In this document: positions 9,292 to 22,393 of the stretch, in pieces
Layout: every line of letters starts with the position of its first letter
How positions within the stretch are numbered: position 1 is the stretch's first letter
Source of the DNA: an uncultured Pelagibacteraceae bacterium
GTDB taxonomy: Bacteria; Pseudomonadota; Alphaproteobacteria; Pelagibacterales; Pelagibacteraceae
Length of the DNA stretch: 64,000 bases
Assembly (NCBI GenBank): GCA_902595285.1
Contig: CACJPL010000002.1
Span: 62,001-126,000, forward strand
Direction of reading: 5' to 3'
Position numbers and translations under genes: made by a program
The notes under the pieces: model-generated
Database searches by the model: none
What the model saw: the letters and a program-made list of their open reading frames with translations, nothing else
Told to the model about the DNA's origin: nothing

Positions 9292-11696
9292 AGATCACAT
9301 ACGATTGGCTAAAAGATCATTTAAAAATAAGTGCTAAAGAAGATAAACTTCTTGAGAAACTAACAGACATAGGTCTTGAGGTTGAGAGTATAGAAAAATT
9401 ATATGAGGGATTAGATTTATTTAAGGTAGCAAAAATTATAAAAACAGAAAAGCATCCTAATGCAGACAGACTTAAAGTTTGTGATGTTAAAGTTGGTAAT
9501 AAAGAAATCAAAAAAGTTGTTTGTGGTGCTGCAAATGCAAGAGAAGGTCTTCTTACTGTATATGCCCCACCAGGCGCAATAATCCCAAAAAATAAAACTA
9601 AACTTGTTGTTGCTAAAATAAGAAATGTTACATCTTATGGAATGCTCTGTTCCGAATCTGAATTGAATTTATCAGATGAAAGTGATGGGATTACTGAGCT
9701 ATCGTCATTCAAATATGAAAAAAACATTGGAAAAAGTTATTTTTCTAAACCAAGTTCTAATCTTATTGATTTATCAATTACACCAAATAGACCAGACTGT
9801 CTTGGTGTTAGGGGGATAGCGAGAGATCTATCAGCCGCAGGTTTTGGAAACTTAAAACCAGAAAAAGATAAAAAAATTAAATCTAATAAAAAACAGACAT
9901 TAAAAGTAAAAATAACAAAAGAAAGAAATCAAGGCTGTTTATCTTTTGGTAGCTGCTTGATAACTAACGTCAAAAATATAGAGAGTCCTCAATGGTTGAA
10001 AGATAAATTAATTTCTGTAGGCCAAAAACCAATATCTGCAATAGTAGATATTACAAATTATGTCATGATTGATATTAATCGTCCTTTGCATGCATACGAT
10101 GCTGACAAAATTGAAAAGGGAATAATTGTTAGAAATTCAAAATTAGGAGAAGAATTTACTGCTCTAGATAATAAAAATTATAAACTAGATGATGGAATGT
10201 GTGTAATAAGTGACAACAAAGGCGTCTTAGGTCTAGGAGGAATTATTGGAGGAACAAGATCTGGTACAGAGTTAGATACAAAAAATGTTTTATTAGAATC
10301 GGCTTATTTTGATCCAAGATCAATTAGAAAAACTGCTAAAAAATTGACTATTGATACAGATGCTAAATTTAGATTTGAAAGAGGTATTGATCCGCTATCT
10401 ATTGAAGATGGATTAAATAAAGCAGCCTTTTTAATTAAGGAAATTTGTGGTGGTGAAATTAGCAAAATAGATATTCAAAAAATTGAAACTTATAAAAACA
10501 AAATAATAAAATTTGAACCAAAAATATTTGAAAAAATTACTGGTTTTAAAATTTCAACTAAAGAAATGATAATTATTTTAGAAAAACTTGGTTTTAAATT
10601 AAAAAAAGAAAAAAAATTCTTTAAATTGTCAGTTCCATCTTGGAGACCAGATATTGTTCAAGAAATTGATATAGTAGAGGAACTTGTAAGAATTAGTGGC
10701 TATCAAAAAATAAAAATAGAAAATCCTATTAAAGAAAGATCAAAAAAAACTTTAAATCCAACTCAAAAGTTATTTCATTTTCTTCAAAGGGCAGTAGCAT
10801 CAAAAGGGTATTTGGAAGCTATTACTTGGTCTTTTACAGATACTAAATATAATGATCATTTTAAAGAGGCCAATAAAGAAATAAAAATTGTAAATCCAAT
10901 TAGTTCTGAACTAGGAGTGTTAAGAAATTCTATTTTTTCAAATCTGGTAATGTATACGAGTAAAAACTTAGATAGAGGAATTAAAGATTTATCAATATTT
11001 GAAATAGGGCCAATATTTTATGGTTCACAACCTGGAGATCAGAATACGGTTGTTTGTGGTTTATCAGCAGGAAAAAAATCTAGACTTTCTTGGATTGAAA
11101 AAGAGAGAAACAAAGATGTTTTTGATATAAAAAGAGATGTTATACAAACTTTAGTAGAAGCTGGTTATGATTCAGAAAAATTCTATATTGATGATGTAAA
11201 CCCTAATTATTATCATCCAGGTAAATCAGGTAGAATTTTTTTAAACAAGGGAAAAGATAAAGTAGCAGCTTATTTTGGTGAAATTCATCCAAACATTATC
11301 AAAAAATTAGATATTAAAACAGAGTCTTTAGTAGGTTTTGAAATATTTCTGGATAATTTAAAATTATCAAAAAAACCTTTAAAAGATCAAAAATCAAAAT
11401 ATCTAGTATCCGACTTTCAAAAATCCGAGAGAGATTTTGCATTTATTGTTGATAGAAAAGTAAATGTACAAGATTTAGTCAGTGTAATATCTAGTATTGA
11501 TAAAAATTTAATATCAAACATTAAAGTATTTGATGTTTACGAAGGAGATAATATCCCTAAAAATCAAAAATCAATTGCTATCAGTGTGACAATTCAATCA
11601 TTTGAAAAAACTTTATCGGATAATGATTTAGAAAAAATTAATAATTTGATTATAGAAACAGTTGAAAATAAAACTGGTGCTAAAATTCGTTCCTAA
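9288..11696 (+). CDS. pheT: Phenylalanyl-tRNA synthetase beta subunit
   Basis: The 802-residue beta subunit is of normal size. Domains in order are an N-terminal segment, an EMAP-II/OB tRNA-binding domain (about 40-150), B3/B4 editing domain (about 210-385), B5 DNA-binding-like domain (about 400-480), an inactive class II core, and the C-terminal FDX-ACB anticodon-binding domain (about 705-800). It positions tRNA-Phe and hydrolyses mischarged Tyr-tRNA-Phe. It overlaps pheS by four bases. The lepA start lies eight bases past its stop. Confidence 0.97.
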   Translation: MKITYDWLKDHLKISAKEDKLLEKLTDIGLEVESIEKLYEGLDLFKVAKIIKTEKHPNADRLKVCDVKVGNKEIKKVVCGAANAREGLLTVYAPPGAIIPKNKTKLVVAKIRNVTSYGMLCSESELNLSDESDGITELSSFKYEKNIGKSYFSKPSSNLIDLSITPNRPDCLGVRGIARDLSAAGFGNLKPEKDKKIKSNKKQTLKVKITKERNQGCLSFGSCLITNVKNIESPQWLKDKLISVGQKPISAIVDITNYVMIDINRPLHAYDADKIEKGIIVRNSKLGEEFTALDNKNYKLDDGMCVISDNKGVLGLGGIIGGTRSGTELDTKNVLLESAYFDPRSIRKTAKKLTIDTDAKFRFERGIDPLSIEDGLNKAAFLIKEICGGEISKIDIQKIETYKNKIIKFEPKIFEKITGFKISTKEMIIILEKLGFKLKKEKKFFKLSVPSWRPDIVQEIDIVEELVRISGYQKIKIENPIKERSKKTLNPTQKLFHFLQRAVASKGYLEAITWSFTDTKYNDHFKEANKEIKIVNPISSELGVLRNSIFSNLVMYTSKNLDRGIKDLSIFEIGPIFYGSQPGDQNTVVCGLSAGKKSRLSWIEKERNKDVFDIKRDVIQTLVEAGYDSEKFYIDDVNPNYYHPGKSGRIFLNKGKDKVAAYFGEIHPNIIKKLDIKTESLVGFEIFLDNLKLSKKPLKDQKSKYLVSDFQKSERDFAFIVDRKVNVQDLVSVISSIDKNLISNIKVFDVYEGDNIPKNQKSIAISVTIQSFEKTLSDNDLEKINNLIIETVENKTGAKIRS

Positions 11697-11703
11697 AAAA
11701 ATA

Positions 11704-13512
11704 ATGAGTTCAATTGATAATATAAGAAATTTTGCAATTATTGCACATATCGATCATGGAAAATCAACTATTGCTGACAGGATTATACATAGTTGTGGTG
11801 GATTAACTGAAAGGGAGATGAAGGCTCAAGTTTTAGACTCTATGGATATTGAACGAGAAAGAGGAATCACAATTAAAGCTCAAACAGTTAAATTAAACTA
11901 TAAAGCTAAAAATGGAAAAAATTATATTTTAAATATTATAGATACTCCAGGCCATGTTGATTTTAGTTATGAGGTTAGCAGATCTTTATATGCATGTGAG
12001 GGTTCAATTTTGATTGTAGATAGTACACAAGGAGTAGAAGCTCAAACTTTGGCAAATGTTTATCAAGCCTTAGATACCAATCATGAGATTGTACCAGTTT
12101 TAAATAAGGTTGACTTACCTGCATCAGATTTAGATAGAACAAAAAAACAAATTGAGGATGTAATAGGTATTGATACAGACAATGCAATTCCATGCTCTGG
12201 AAAAACTGGAGAAGGTATAGAGGATATTTTAGAACAAATAATAACAACTTTACCTGCGCCTAAAGGAGAAAGTTCAGCCGATTTAAAATGTTTATTAGTG
12301 GATAGTTGGTATGATACATATCTCGGGGTAGTAATTTTAGTTAGAGTAATAGATGGTAAACTTTCTAAACATATGAAAATAAAAATGATGTCTACTAATC
12401 AAGAGTATATCGTAGAGAAAGTTGGAGTTTTTACACCTAAACCAGTAGATATAAATGAATTAAAAACAGGTGAAATTGGATTTATTACAACTGGAATTAA
12501 AGTTTTGTCTGAAACAAAAGTTGGAGATACAATTTGTGACGTCAAAACACCATTAAAAGAGGCCTTACCTGGATTTAAACCAAGTAAACCTGTGGTGTTT
12601 TGTGGATTATTTCCTGTTGATAGTTCTGAATTTCAAAAATTAAAAGATGGTTTAGCCAAACTTCAATTAAATGATGCAAGCTTTTCATTTGAACCAGAGT
12701 CATCTTCTGCTTTGGGTTTGGGCTTTAGATGTGGGTTTTTAGGTTTGCTTCATCTCGAAATTGTAACTGAAAGATTAGAAAGAGAATTTGATGTTAATTT
12801 ATTAACCACAACACCTGGGGTTGTTTATAAGGTTCATCTTAATAATGAAAATATTATTGATTTACAAAACCCATCAAGCTTACCAGATCCTACTTTAATA
12901 AAATATATTGAAGAACCATGGATTAAAGCAACAATAATTACTCCAGATCAATACTTAGGATCAATTATTAAACTGTGTCAGGATAAAAGAGGAATTCAAA
13001 CTAATTTAAGTTATTCAGGAAATAGAGCTGTTATAAATTACGAACTACCTTTAAACGAGGTTGTTTTTGATTTTAATGATAGATTAAAATCTATGACTAG
13101 TGGATATGCTAGTTTTGATTATGAAATTATCGAACACAGGGAGGGTGATTTAGTAAAACTCGGTATTTTAGTCAATGGAGAAGCTGTAGATGCATTAGCA
13201 ATGATGATACATAAAGATTTTGCACAAAAAACTGGTAGAGAGGTTTGTGAAAAATTAAAAGATTTAATTCCACGTCATAATTTTATGATTCCTGTACAAG
13301 CAGCAATCGGAGGTAAAATTATTGCGCGAGAAACAATAAAGGGTTTTAAAAAAGATGTCTTAACAAAAATCCATGGCGGCGGCGCAACAGATAGAAAAAG
13401 AAAACTACTTGAAAAACAAAAAAAAGGTAAAGCTAGATCAAAACAATTTGGGAGAGTAGAAATACCACAAGAAGCATTTATTGGTGTGTTAAAAATTAAT
13501 AAAGAAAATTAA
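11704..13512 (+). CDS. lepA: Elongation factor 4 (LepA) ribosomal GTPase
   Basis: From ATG 11704 the protein is 602 residues, close to the usual 599. A longer frame starting at 11662 inside pheT would add 14 unconserved residues, so I reject it. GTPase motifs are G1 [10 protein letters not shown]3 [14 protein letters not shown] and G4 NKVD, followed by domain II, two EF-G-like domains and the LepA-specific C-terminal domain with GGKIIARET and [12 protein letters not shown]. LepA acts on stalled or initiating ribosomes, especially under salt or temperature stress. It closes the translation block. Confidence 0.96.
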   Translation: MSSIDNIRNFAIIAHIDHGKSTIADRIIHSCGGLTEREMKAQVLDSMDIERERGITIKAQTVKLNYKAKNGKNYILNIIDTPGHVDFSYEVSRSLYACEGSILIVDSTQGVEAQTLANVYQALDTNHEIVPVLNKVDLPASDLDRTKKQIEDVIGIDTDNAIPCSGKTGEGIEDILEQIITTLPAPKGESSADLKCLLVDSWYDTYLGVVILVRVIDGKLSKHMKIKMMSTNQEYIVEKVGVFTPKPVDINELKTGEIGFITTGIKVLSETKVGDTICDVKTPLKEALPGFKPSKPVVFCGLFPVDSSEFQKLKDGLAKLQLNDASFSFEPESSSALGLGFRCGFLGLLHLEIVTERLEREFDVNLLTTTPGVVYKVHLNNENIIDLQNPSSLPDPTLIKYIEEPWIKATIITPDQYLGSIIKLCQDKRGIQTNLSYSGNRAVINYELPLNEVVFDFNDRLKSMTSGYASFDYEIIEHREGDLVKLGILVNGEAVDALAMMIHKDFAQKTGREVCEKLKDLIPRHNFMIPVQAAIGGKIIARETIKGFKKDVLTKIHGGGATDRKRKLLEKQKKGKARSKQFGRVEIPQEAFIGVLKINKEN

Positions 13513-13550
13513 TGTTTGAATAAAAATTATATCTATATATTAAAGTCAAT

Positions 13551-14813
13551 ATGAAAGTTGGATTTTTAGGATTAGGCAAATTAGGTTTACCCGTTGCATT
13601 AGCTGTTGAATCAAAAGGCCATTATGTATGTGGCACCGATATTTCAAAATCTACTATTGACAGTATTAAAAATAAAAAAATTGCATATAAAGAAATTTGG
13701 GTAGATGATTATTTAAAAAAAACAAATCTAGAAATTTTTGATGTTAAAGGTGTTGTAAAGAATTCAGATATAATTTTTGTACCAATACAAACTCCACATG
13801 AAGAGAAATATGAAGGTGTTACAAGAATCCCAAAGGAAAGAGCAGATTTTGATTATACATATTTAAAAGAAGGTATGAAACAATTGTCAGATGAAATTGA
13901 TAAAAATGGAGAGAATAAAATTGTTATTATAATTTCAACTGTGCTACCAGGCACAATTCGGAAAGAAATCAAACCTCTTTTAAGTGAAAAAATAAAACTT
14001 TGTTATAATCCTTTTTTTATTGCAATGGGGTCGACAATGAGAGATTTTTTACATCCAGAATTTGTATTATTTGGTGTTGATGATTTAGAAGCTTATAAAG
14101 TTTGTAAAGAATTTTATAGATCAGTAACAAATGCTCAATTGTACGACACCACAATAGAAAATGCTGAATTAATTAAAGTTTCATATAATACACTTATTTC
14201 AACCAAAATTGCTTTTTCAAATACCATTATGGAGTTATGCCATAAACTTCCGAATACAAATGTCGATGACGTCACAAATGCACTCAAATTAGCAAATAGA
14301 AGGTTAATTTCAGGATATTATATGGATGGTGGAATGGGGGATGGAGGAGGTTGTCACCCTAGAGATAATATTGCAATGAGTTATTTGTCAGACAGATTAA
14401 ATATTTCGCACAATTGGTTTGAACATATAATGAAACAAAGAGAAAGCCAAACTGATTGGTTAGCAGATTTAATTGTTGAAAATTCTAATGGATTAAAAAT
14501 AAATATATTAGGCAAATCATTTAAAGCAGAATCTAATTTAATGTTGGGAAGCCCAGCAATTCTTTTACATAATATTTTAAAAGAAAGAAATATAGATTCA
14601 AACATTTGGGATCCAATTATTGATGGAGACTATTCAAGCTATTCAAGTAAATATAAATGGAGTTCTGAGCCACAGTTATTTTTTATTGCAACTAAGCATG
14701 AAGAGTTCAATAATTTTCCATTTTATCCTGGATCAACTCTAATTGATCCATGGAGATATATTTCAACTAATAAAGACATAAAACTTATTAGAGTTGGTGA
14801 TAACAAAAAATAA
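13551..14813 (+). CDS. UDP-glucose/GDP-mannose dehydrogenase family protein
   Basis: This 420-residue protein starts with a Rossmann GLGKLGLPVA motif for NAD. It has a central helical domain with the expected lysine in ELIKVSYN, and Cys268 in GGGCHPRD matches the catalytic thiol position of nucleotide-sugar 6-dehydrogenases. The usual context of that cysteine is GGSCFPKD or GGHCIP, so the flanking residues are unusual. A C-terminal UDP-binding domain follows. It likely oxidises an NDP-sugar to a uronic acid for surface glycan. It opens the island between lepA and tRNA-Ser and overlaps the next gene by 20 bases. Substrate unknown. Confidence 0.85.
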   Translation: MKVGFLGLGKLGLPVALAVESKGHYVCGTDISKSTIDSIKNKKIAYKEIWVDDYLKKTNLEIFDVKGVVKNSDIIFVPIQTPHEEKYEGVTRIPKERADFDYTYLKEGMKQLSDEIDKNGENKIVIIISTVLPGTIRKEIKPLLSEKIKLCYNPFFIAMGSTMRDFLHPEFVLFGVDDLEAYKVCKEFYRSVTNAQLYDTTIENAELIKVSYNTLISTKIAFSNTIMELCHKLPNTNVDDVTNALKLANRRLISGYYMDGGMGDGGGCHPRDNIAMSYLSDRLNISHNWFEHIMKQRESQTDWLADLIVENSNGLKINILGKSFKAESNLMLGSPAILLHNILKERNIDSNIWDPIIDGDYSSYSSKYKWSSEPQLFFIATKHEEFNNFPFYPGSTLIDPWRYISTNKDIKLIRVGDNKK

Positions 14814-15849
14814 AAAAATTAAGACACTAGTTTGTATTCTAGGACAAACTAGAGCTCAAGATATTACGTGGAATAGTTTTAATAAGTATTTATTAAAAAG
14901 TCTAAATGCTGATCTAGCTCTTTGTATAGCTGAAAAAAAAACACCAAATAATAATATGTATAAAAAAGCAAAATTTATTTGGAATTATAGGGATCTTAAA
15001 GATTACACAAAATATTTTTCAAATGCGCAAAATTATCTTCTAAAAAAGAAAAAAATTAAAAAAAAACCAAGTTGGAAAAAATTAATACGAATAAAGCATT
15101 TCTGGTTAGCAAGGTTAAAGGGAGCAACTAAAATTAGAAATAATAAGGGAATCTACTCATCAGGAACTGGTGCGCTATTAATTTATAATAGATGGTTTCT
15201 ACTTCAGAAAATAATGAAACACAAACTTTACAAAAAATATGATAGAATAATTATTACTAGATCAGATTTTGTATGGAGTATTCATCATCCTAGTATGGAA
15301 AATTTAGATCCTAATTATATATGGATTCCTAATGGTGAAAAATATGGGGGATATACTGATAGACATGCAGTTCTATCTAGAGATAATTTTTATGATTATT
15401 TAAATTTATTAGAGCCTATACTGTTGGAGCCTGATAGATTATATAATTTAATGAAATCAAAAAATAATTGGAATTTAGAGAGATATATTAAATTTTATCT
15501 AGATCAAAAAGGTTACTCTAATAAAGTAAAACTTTTTCCATACATAATGTTTTCTGTAAGAAATGAAAAAATTAGAACAACATTTAGGCCAGGAACATAT
15601 TCCTTTAAACATAAGTTTTATATTAAGTATTTTAAGGAATACCTATCCAGTATAATTTTTTTTAATTTGATTGGCGAAAAAAATAAAAACTATAAAAATT
15701 TTACTTTATTAAATTTACTTCATAGAATTTTTAAAAATTTATTTAAAATAAAGATGATATTAAATTTTTACTTAAATAAACCAAAAAATATTAAGACATT
15801 TGATAAAAAATTTATATTAGAAAATTTAGAGAAAAAAATAATTATATAA
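14794..15849 (+). CDS. Unrecognised glycan-island protein
   Basis: I do not recognise this 351-residue protein with confidence. It starts at TTG 14794 or GTG 14797, inside the end of the dehydrogenase gene. The N-terminus has CILGQTRA followed by a short segment about aspects of solvent-exposed loops; around residue 150 it has IIITRSDFVW, then IPNGEKYGG and TDRHAVL. This TRSD...GG..DRH pattern occurs in capsule and LPS-cluster proteins of unknown fold, so a glycosyltransferase-like role is possible. The C-terminal 80 residues are very rich in Lys, Asn and Phe. It ends one base before the convergent exostosin-like gene. Confidence 0.7.
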   Translation: MVITKNKKIKTLVCILGQTRAQDITWNSFNKYLLKSLNADLALCIAEKKTPNNNMYKKAKFIWNYRDLKDYTKYFSNAQNYLLKKKKIKKKPSWKKLIRIKHFWLARLKGATKIRNNKGIYSSGTGALLIYNRWFLLQKIMKHKLYKKYDRIIITRSDFVWSIHHPSMENLDPNYIWIPNGEKYGGYTDRHAVLSRDNFYDYLNLLEPILLEPDRLYNLMKSKNNWNLERYIKFYLDQKGYSNKVKLFPYIMFSVRNEKIRTTFRPGTYSFKHKFYIKYFKEYLSSIIFFNLIGEKNKNYKNFTLLNLLHRIFKNLFKIKMILNFYLNKPKNIKTFDKKFILENLEKKIII

Positions 15850-15850
15850 A

Positions 15851-16999
15851 CTATTTTTTAACTATATTTCCTACACTTCTGTGGTCATCACAGCAAATAA
15901 GCTTTTGTTTTTTATTAGATACCATTTGAAGAAAATTTTTTCTAAAATTTTCTGGGCTTAGATTTAAATTATAATAATCTAATACATTTTTTCTCATCAA
16001 AATTATTTTTTCTTGAGGCATAACTAAAGCCTCGTGAAATTTTTCAATTAGCTGATCAATATTTGAATATTGTAAACTATTTTGATCACTCAGGTTTGGA
16101 TGAACTAATTTATCACAGTTTGTTATTGGTATTGATCCGACCTTAATTCCTTCTATCATGTGGTGACATAAAGGCATTACAACACCAGGACAATTTAAAT
16201 TAAAACATGAATTACTAAGCATATTAAAATTTTCTTTAAAACTTAGTGTATAAGAGGTTTTTTTAATCATCTTATCATGTAAACAAAGAAATATTTTTTT
16301 TTTAGAATGAAAACTTTTTTTAAAATCATTTTTATTGTTAATAAAGAATATTTCATTTTTAAATTCTTTAATAACATTTTCTATTATTTTAATTCTATTC
16401 GGGAATTTATCATTCTCATACCAATTAAAATTTTTATAACCATCTTTAACAATTGAGCCAGAAAAAAATATTCTTAGATTAAAATTAGGTTTTTCTTTAG
16501 TTTTTATATCTTTGTAATATGAGTTATAAATTCTTGGATACATATAATAAGGCATAATAAAATTGTTTTCTAAGTCTTTATTTTTATAATTATAAAAATA
16601 TTTAAAATAATCTGTATCAAATAATATTTCATTTTCTTCTTTTGGTTTTTTATTAATTAAAACTTTTATTTTGTCATTTTTTTCATTTTTATTTTTAGGG
16701 CATGTATATTTAAAAAAATTAATAATCCCAATTCTCTTTAAAAGTTTTTTGGTATTTTGATCTTTTTTGTATTCAAAAATAAAATCATCTTTTAATGAAT
16801 AAACCAAAAAGTTAATAAACCTATTGTCACTAAAAGAGTCTAAATCAATTTTTTTTTTAGAATTAAAATTTATTATATTTAAATTGATCAATAGATCTAT
16901 TATGAAATCTTTAATTTTGTATTCAATAAATCTAATTAATATTTTAAAATTATTATATTTTCTGAATTTTAAACTTTCTTTATATTCTTTAAATTTCAT
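15851..16999 (-). CDS. Putative exostosin-like glycosyltransferase
   Basis: This 382-residue protein is very AT-biased, with long Lys/Asn/Ile/Phe runs. The central-to-C-terminal part (about 245-330) reads KIFLCLHDK, then CPGVVMPLCHHMIEGIKVGSIPITN. This resembles the exostosin/GT47 or GT10-like pattern in which a conserved glycan-binding region is followed by an E-x3-G-x-IPI motif. No membrane segment or signal is obvious. It lies between the unrecognised island gene and tRNA-Ser and is probably part of the same variable surface-glycan locus. The family assignment is tentative; the reading frame is clearly real. Confidence 0.6.
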   Translation of the reverse strand: MKFKEYKESLKFRKYNNFKILIRFIEYKIKDFIIDLLINLNIINFNSKKKIDLDSFSDNRFINFLVYSLKDDFIFEYKKDQNTKKLLKRIGIINFFKYTCPKNKNEKNDKIKVLINKKPKEENEILFDTDYFKYFYNYKNKDLENNFIMPYYMYPRIYNSYYKDIKTKEKPNFNLRIFFSGSIVKDGYKNFNWYENDKFPNRIKIIENVIKEFKNEIFFINNKNDFKKSFHSKKKIFLCLHDKMIKKTSYTLSFKENFNMLSNSCFNLNCPGVVMPLCHHMIEGIKVGSIPITNCDKLVHPNLSDQNSLQYSNIDQLIEKFHEALVMPQEKIILMRKNVLDYYNLNLSPENFRKNFLQMVSNKKQKLICCDDHRSVGNIVKK

Positions 17000-17016
17000 T
17001 TATTATTTTTTTTTAT

Positions 17017-17030
17017 TATAATACTATAAA
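17017..17030 (+). promoter_or_regulatory. Candidate -10 region of tRNA-Ser
   Basis: Overlapping boxes TATAAT (17017-17022) and TATAAA (17025-17030) lie 16-24 bases before tRNA-Ser. No good -35 box is visible in the surrounding AT tract. Confidence 0.3.
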
Positions 17031-17045
17031 TTAGCAAATAATTAT

Positions 17046-17135
17046 GGAGAGATGGCCGAGTGGTTGAAGGCGCACGCTTGGAAAGCGTGTAAAGGAGCAA
17101 TTCTTTCATGGGTTCGAATCCCATTCTCTCCGCCA
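17046..17135 (+). tRNA. tRNA-Ser (GGA)
   Basis: This 90-base class II tRNA has a GGAGAGA/TCTCTCC acceptor stem, discriminator G and an encoded CCA. The anticodon stem CACGC/GCGTG closes loop TTGGAAA, giving anticodon GGA for UCC/UCU. It has the long variable arm expected of serine tRNAs and a canonical TTCGAAT T-loop. It bounds the glycan island on one side and gyrB on the other. No second copy of its 3' end is visible nearby. Confidence 0.97.
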
Positions 17136-17196
17136 TTAAATAACCCATATTTTTCAATGTTAATTCAACCATATTGAGTTTATTTTGGTAAGATAA

Positions 17197-19314
<2,118 letters not shown>

Positions 19315-19316
19315 AG

Positions 19317-20597
19317 ATGAAGTTTTTTGAAACTTCAAAATATCATTCTTTTAAAAAATCAACTTATATATCGTTGAGATGGATTGGAATTATAGGACAA
19401 TTAATTGCAGTAAACTTTGTATATTTTTTTTTAAATACTAATTTTGATTTTGTAACATCAAATATAATTATATTTTTAGGTATTTTAAGTAATTTATATT
19501 TAATTTTTGTTTATAAAAAAACACAACTTTCAGATAGATCTGCTTTTATATTCTTATTTATAGATATTTTACAATTAGGTGTACTTCTTTATTTATCAGG
19601 GGGAATAACAAATCCATTTGTTATTTTTATTTTAATACCAAGCGTTTTCTCCTCATCAAATTTAAGCTTTAGAACTAATGCTTTGCTAGTAATTTTGACA
19701 GTAATTTTAATTATATTTTTAACTTTTTATTATGAAAATTTACCAATCAATTTAAATAGTGATTTTCATAATAATCACTATTTCTACTATTCTATCCCAA
19801 TTTCTTTAATTATTGCTTTGGTTTTTTTAAATTATTTTGCAATGACATTCGGTACGCAATCTAGGTTGAGAAAAGAAGCTTTAGGAAAAATGGAAGAAGT
19901 GATGGCTAAAGAACATGAACTTTTGTCTTTAGGTGGTCAAGCTGCAGCAGCAGCACATTCGTTGGGTACTCCACTTTCAACTATAACAATAATTACACAT
20001 GATTTAATGAAACAATTTAAGGGACAAAAAGAATTAGAAAAGGATATAGAATTGCTAAACAGTCAAGTAGAGCGATGTAATGAAATTTTGAAGCGTCTAA
20101 CATTAAATCCTGTAGAGGAAGATGAGTTTATTGATAAAGATATTAGTATTCGGGATTATTTGAGTGAAATAATTTCATCATTTAAAGAAATAAGTAAAAA
20201 AGATTTTGTTTTTAATTTTGATCAAGACTCAAATCCTAAAAAAATAAGTAAATCAATAGAGATTGTTTACGGATTAAGAAATTTTATAGGAAACGCTAAT
20301 AAATTTGCTAAAAATTCTATTTTTATTAATTTAAAAAGTGACAGTGAATTCACAGAAATTACCGTAGAAGATGATGGCAATGGTTATCCACGAGATATTA
20401 TATCTAAAATTGGAGAACCATATTTGAAATCAAATTATTCAAAAGATAAATCTAAAGAGGGTTTAGGACTAGGGTTGTTTATTGGAAAAACTTTATTAGA
20501 AAAAAATTTTGCATCAATTAATTGTAGAAATTCTAAAACACGTAGTGGTGCTGAAGTTGTTATTATATGGAAAAATAAAGAATTATTTAATATTTAG
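19317..20597 (+). CDS. regB: Redox sensor histidine kinase RegB/PrrB
   Basis: I place the start at ATG 19317; a TTG at 19311 overlaps the gyrB stop. The 426-residue protein has about six membrane segments in residues 15-190, including the GGITNPF heptad (95-101) that matches the GGxxNPF quinone-site motif of RegB. The H-box is [15 protein letters not shown] with phospho-acceptor His214. Cys254 in ERCNEIL matches the redox-active cysteine of the family. A HATPase domain with NANKFA and GLGLGLF ends the protein. It senses the quinone/redox state and phosphorylates RegA, which is not in this window. It shares the TTAG stop overlap with cobT. Confidence 0.92.
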   Translation: MKFFETSKYHSFKKSTYISLRWIGIIGQLIAVNFVYFFLNTNFDFVTSNIIIFLGILSNLYLIFVYKKTQLSDRSAFIFLFIDILQLGVLLYLSGGITNPFVIFILIPSVFSSSNLSFRTNALLVILTVILIIFLTFYYENLPINLNSDFHNNHYFYYSIPISLIIALVFLNYFAMTFGTQSRLRKEALGKMEEVMAKEHELLSLGGQAAAAAHSLGTPLSTITIITHDLMKQFKGQKELEKDIELLNSQVERCNEILKRLTLNPVEEDEFIDKDISIRDYLSEIISSFKEISKKDFVFNFDQDSNPKKISKSIEIVYGLRNFIGNANKFAKNSIFINLKSDSEFTEITVEDDGNGYPRDIISKIGEPYLKSNYSKDKSKEGLGLGLFIGKTLLEKNFASINCRNSKTRSGAEVVIIWKNKELFNI

Positions 20598-22393
20598 TGA
20601 TATTTTTTTGTTGTTTCAAATAATGAGCTTAATTGAGATATCATCACATCTCCTAATTCATTCACGTCAGTAATTTTGATAGCTTTATTATAATACCTTG
20701 AAACATCGTGACCAATTCCTATAGCCAAAACTTCAATATCTGATTTATTTTCAATAAATTTAACAATCTTTTTTAAATGTTTTTCTAAGAAGTCACCTGA
20801 ATTTACAGATAGAGTTGAGTCATCTACAGGAGCTCCATCAGAAATAACCATTAATATTTTTCTTTCTTCTTTTCTCTTTTTAATTCTATTATAGGCCCAT
20901 GATATAGCTTCTCCATCAATGTTCTCTTTAAGTAATCCTTCTTTAAGCATCAGTCCCAAATTATTTTTTGCTTGTCTCCAATGAGTATCTGCACCTTTAT
21001 AAATAATATGTCTTAGATCATTTAATCTACCTGGTGTTTTAGGTTTTGAATTTTTTGTCCAAAGTTCTCTACTTTGTCCACCTTTCCAGTTTTTAGTTGT
21101 GAAACCTAAAATTTCTACTTTTACAGAACATCTTTCTAATGTTCTAGACAATATATCTGCACATATAGCTGCAATAGTAATCGGTCTTCCTCTCATAGAT
21201 CCAGAATTATCAATCAGTAAAGTTACTACTGTATCTTTAAAATCTAAGTCCTTTTCTTTTTTAAAAGATAAAGAATTATAAGGATCCATTATAATTCTTG
21301 GGAGTTTAGAGCTATCTAATAAGCCCTCTTCTAAATCAAATTCCCAAGCTCTATTTTGTTTTGCAAGCAACTGTCTCTGAAGTTTATTTGCTAATTTCGT
21401 TATTACATCTTGGAAACCAATAAGCTGTTGATCTAAACTTTTTCTTAGTTTAGTTGCTTCATCAGCATTTTCTAAATTCTCAGCTTTTACTATCTCATCA
21501 TACTGTGAAGTAAATATTTTATAATCAAGATTTATATTATCTATATTTTTTTTTACTATTTGTTCTGAACTTTGTTCTTCTGATTCAACTTCGTTAAGCT
21601 GTTCATCTAAGTTAAATTCATCAATGCTATAATCAGCGTCTAGAGAGGCTTGGGTTTCCTGGTCATTGTTTTCATCTTTATTATCTTCTTTATCACTGTT
21701 TTGATCATCATTTGAAGGATTGTCTTGCCCGTGATCCTGATTTTCTTCCTCTTTTTCGTTATCTTCATCACTTTGAAAAATATCCATTTCTTCTAATATT
21801 TTAGAAAACTTTGAAGAGTAAGTATTTTGATCTTCTAGATTATTCATCAAAAATTCCCTATGTTTTTCGATAGAATTTTCAAAATCATTCTCCCAAAAAT
21901 TTAACATTCTAGAAGTTAGAGCATTTAACTTTATTTTATGAAAGTTTTTGAGCATATATAATTCAAAAGCCTCAGCCACGGGTACATCCTCTTTTGTTTT
22001 TAATTGATCTTTTCTTTTACGATTAATTATTTGTGAATAGTTTTCATGAAAGTTTTTTTCTATTCCTTTAAGCATTTGACCTCCTAAGGCCTCATATCTA
22101 ATCTTTTCAGCAATATTATAAAGTGATCTAGAGGAAGTATTCTTAGGTAAGTTTTTTTTATAAATTAACTCATCAGAAAATTTTTTTTTAAGTGCACTCG
22201 AATCAGTCTCCGCACGAAGTCTTATAAAGTCACTTGGATTCGTAAGATTATCGATTTCTAATGAAATAATATCTTTAGTTTTTTTGTCTCCGATATTCTT
22301 TTTATTTAAATCAAAATCATCTGAAATTACTTTTGCTGTTGAGTTTAAAGCAATTCTAAATTTTTCTTTTAAGTTGGTTTCTCTAGAGCTCAT
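20594..22393 (-). CDS. cobT: CobT-type cobaltochelatase subunit (VWA protein)
   Basis: The 599-residue protein has a helical N-terminal half, a highly acidic Asp/Glu/Asn/Gln stretch (about 205-265) and a C-terminal von Willebrand A domain whose MIDAS motif is D395-N-S397-G-S399. In aerobic cobalamin synthesis CobT and the AAA+ CobS assist the CobN cobalt chelatase. No cobN or other corrin gene lies here. It starts one base after cobS, in the same order as many alphaproteobacteria. The name refers to the chelatase subunit, not the DMB phosphoribosyltransferase. The family call is firm; the cellular role in this organism is open. Confidence 0.9.
   Translation of the reverse strand: MSSRETNLKEKFRIALNSTAKVISDDFDLNKKNIGDKKTKDIISLEIDNLTNPSDFIRLRAETDSSALKKKFSDELIYKKNLPKNTSSRSLYNIAEKIRYEALGGQMLKGIEKNFHENYSQIINRKRKDQLKTKEDVPVAEAFELYMLKNFHKIKLNALTSRMLNFWENDFENSIEKHREFLMNNLEDQNTYSSKFSKILEEMDIFQSDEDNEKEEENQDHGQDNPSNDDQNSDKEDNKDENNDQETQASLDADYSIDEFNLDEQLNEVESEEQSSEQIVKKNIDNINLDYKIFTSQYDEIVKAENLENADEATKLRKSLDQQLIGFQDVITKLANKLQRQLLAKQNRAWEFDLEEGLLDSSKLPRIIMDPYNSLSFKKEKDLDFKDTVVTLLIDNSGSMRGRPITIAAICADILSRTLERCSVKVEILGFTTKNWKGGQSRELWTKNSKPKTPGRLNDLRHIIYKGADTHWRQAKNNLGLMLKEGLLKENIDGEAISWAYNRIKKRKEERKILMVISDGAPVDDSTLSVNSGDFLEKHLKKIVKFIENKSDIEVLAIGIGHDVSRYYNKAIKITDVNELGDVMISQLSSLFETTKKYH

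Noticed and set aside
11662..11703. Earlier lepA start inside pheT
   Set aside because: The 14 extra residues do not resemble LepA; ATG 11704 gives the normal length.
11975..12247. 90-codon ORF antisense to lepA
   Set aside because: Shadow frame inside a highly conserved GTPase gene.
17046..17135. tRNA-Ser as an integration (att) site for the glycan island
   Set aside because: No repeat of the tRNA 3' end and no integrase gene are visible in the window.
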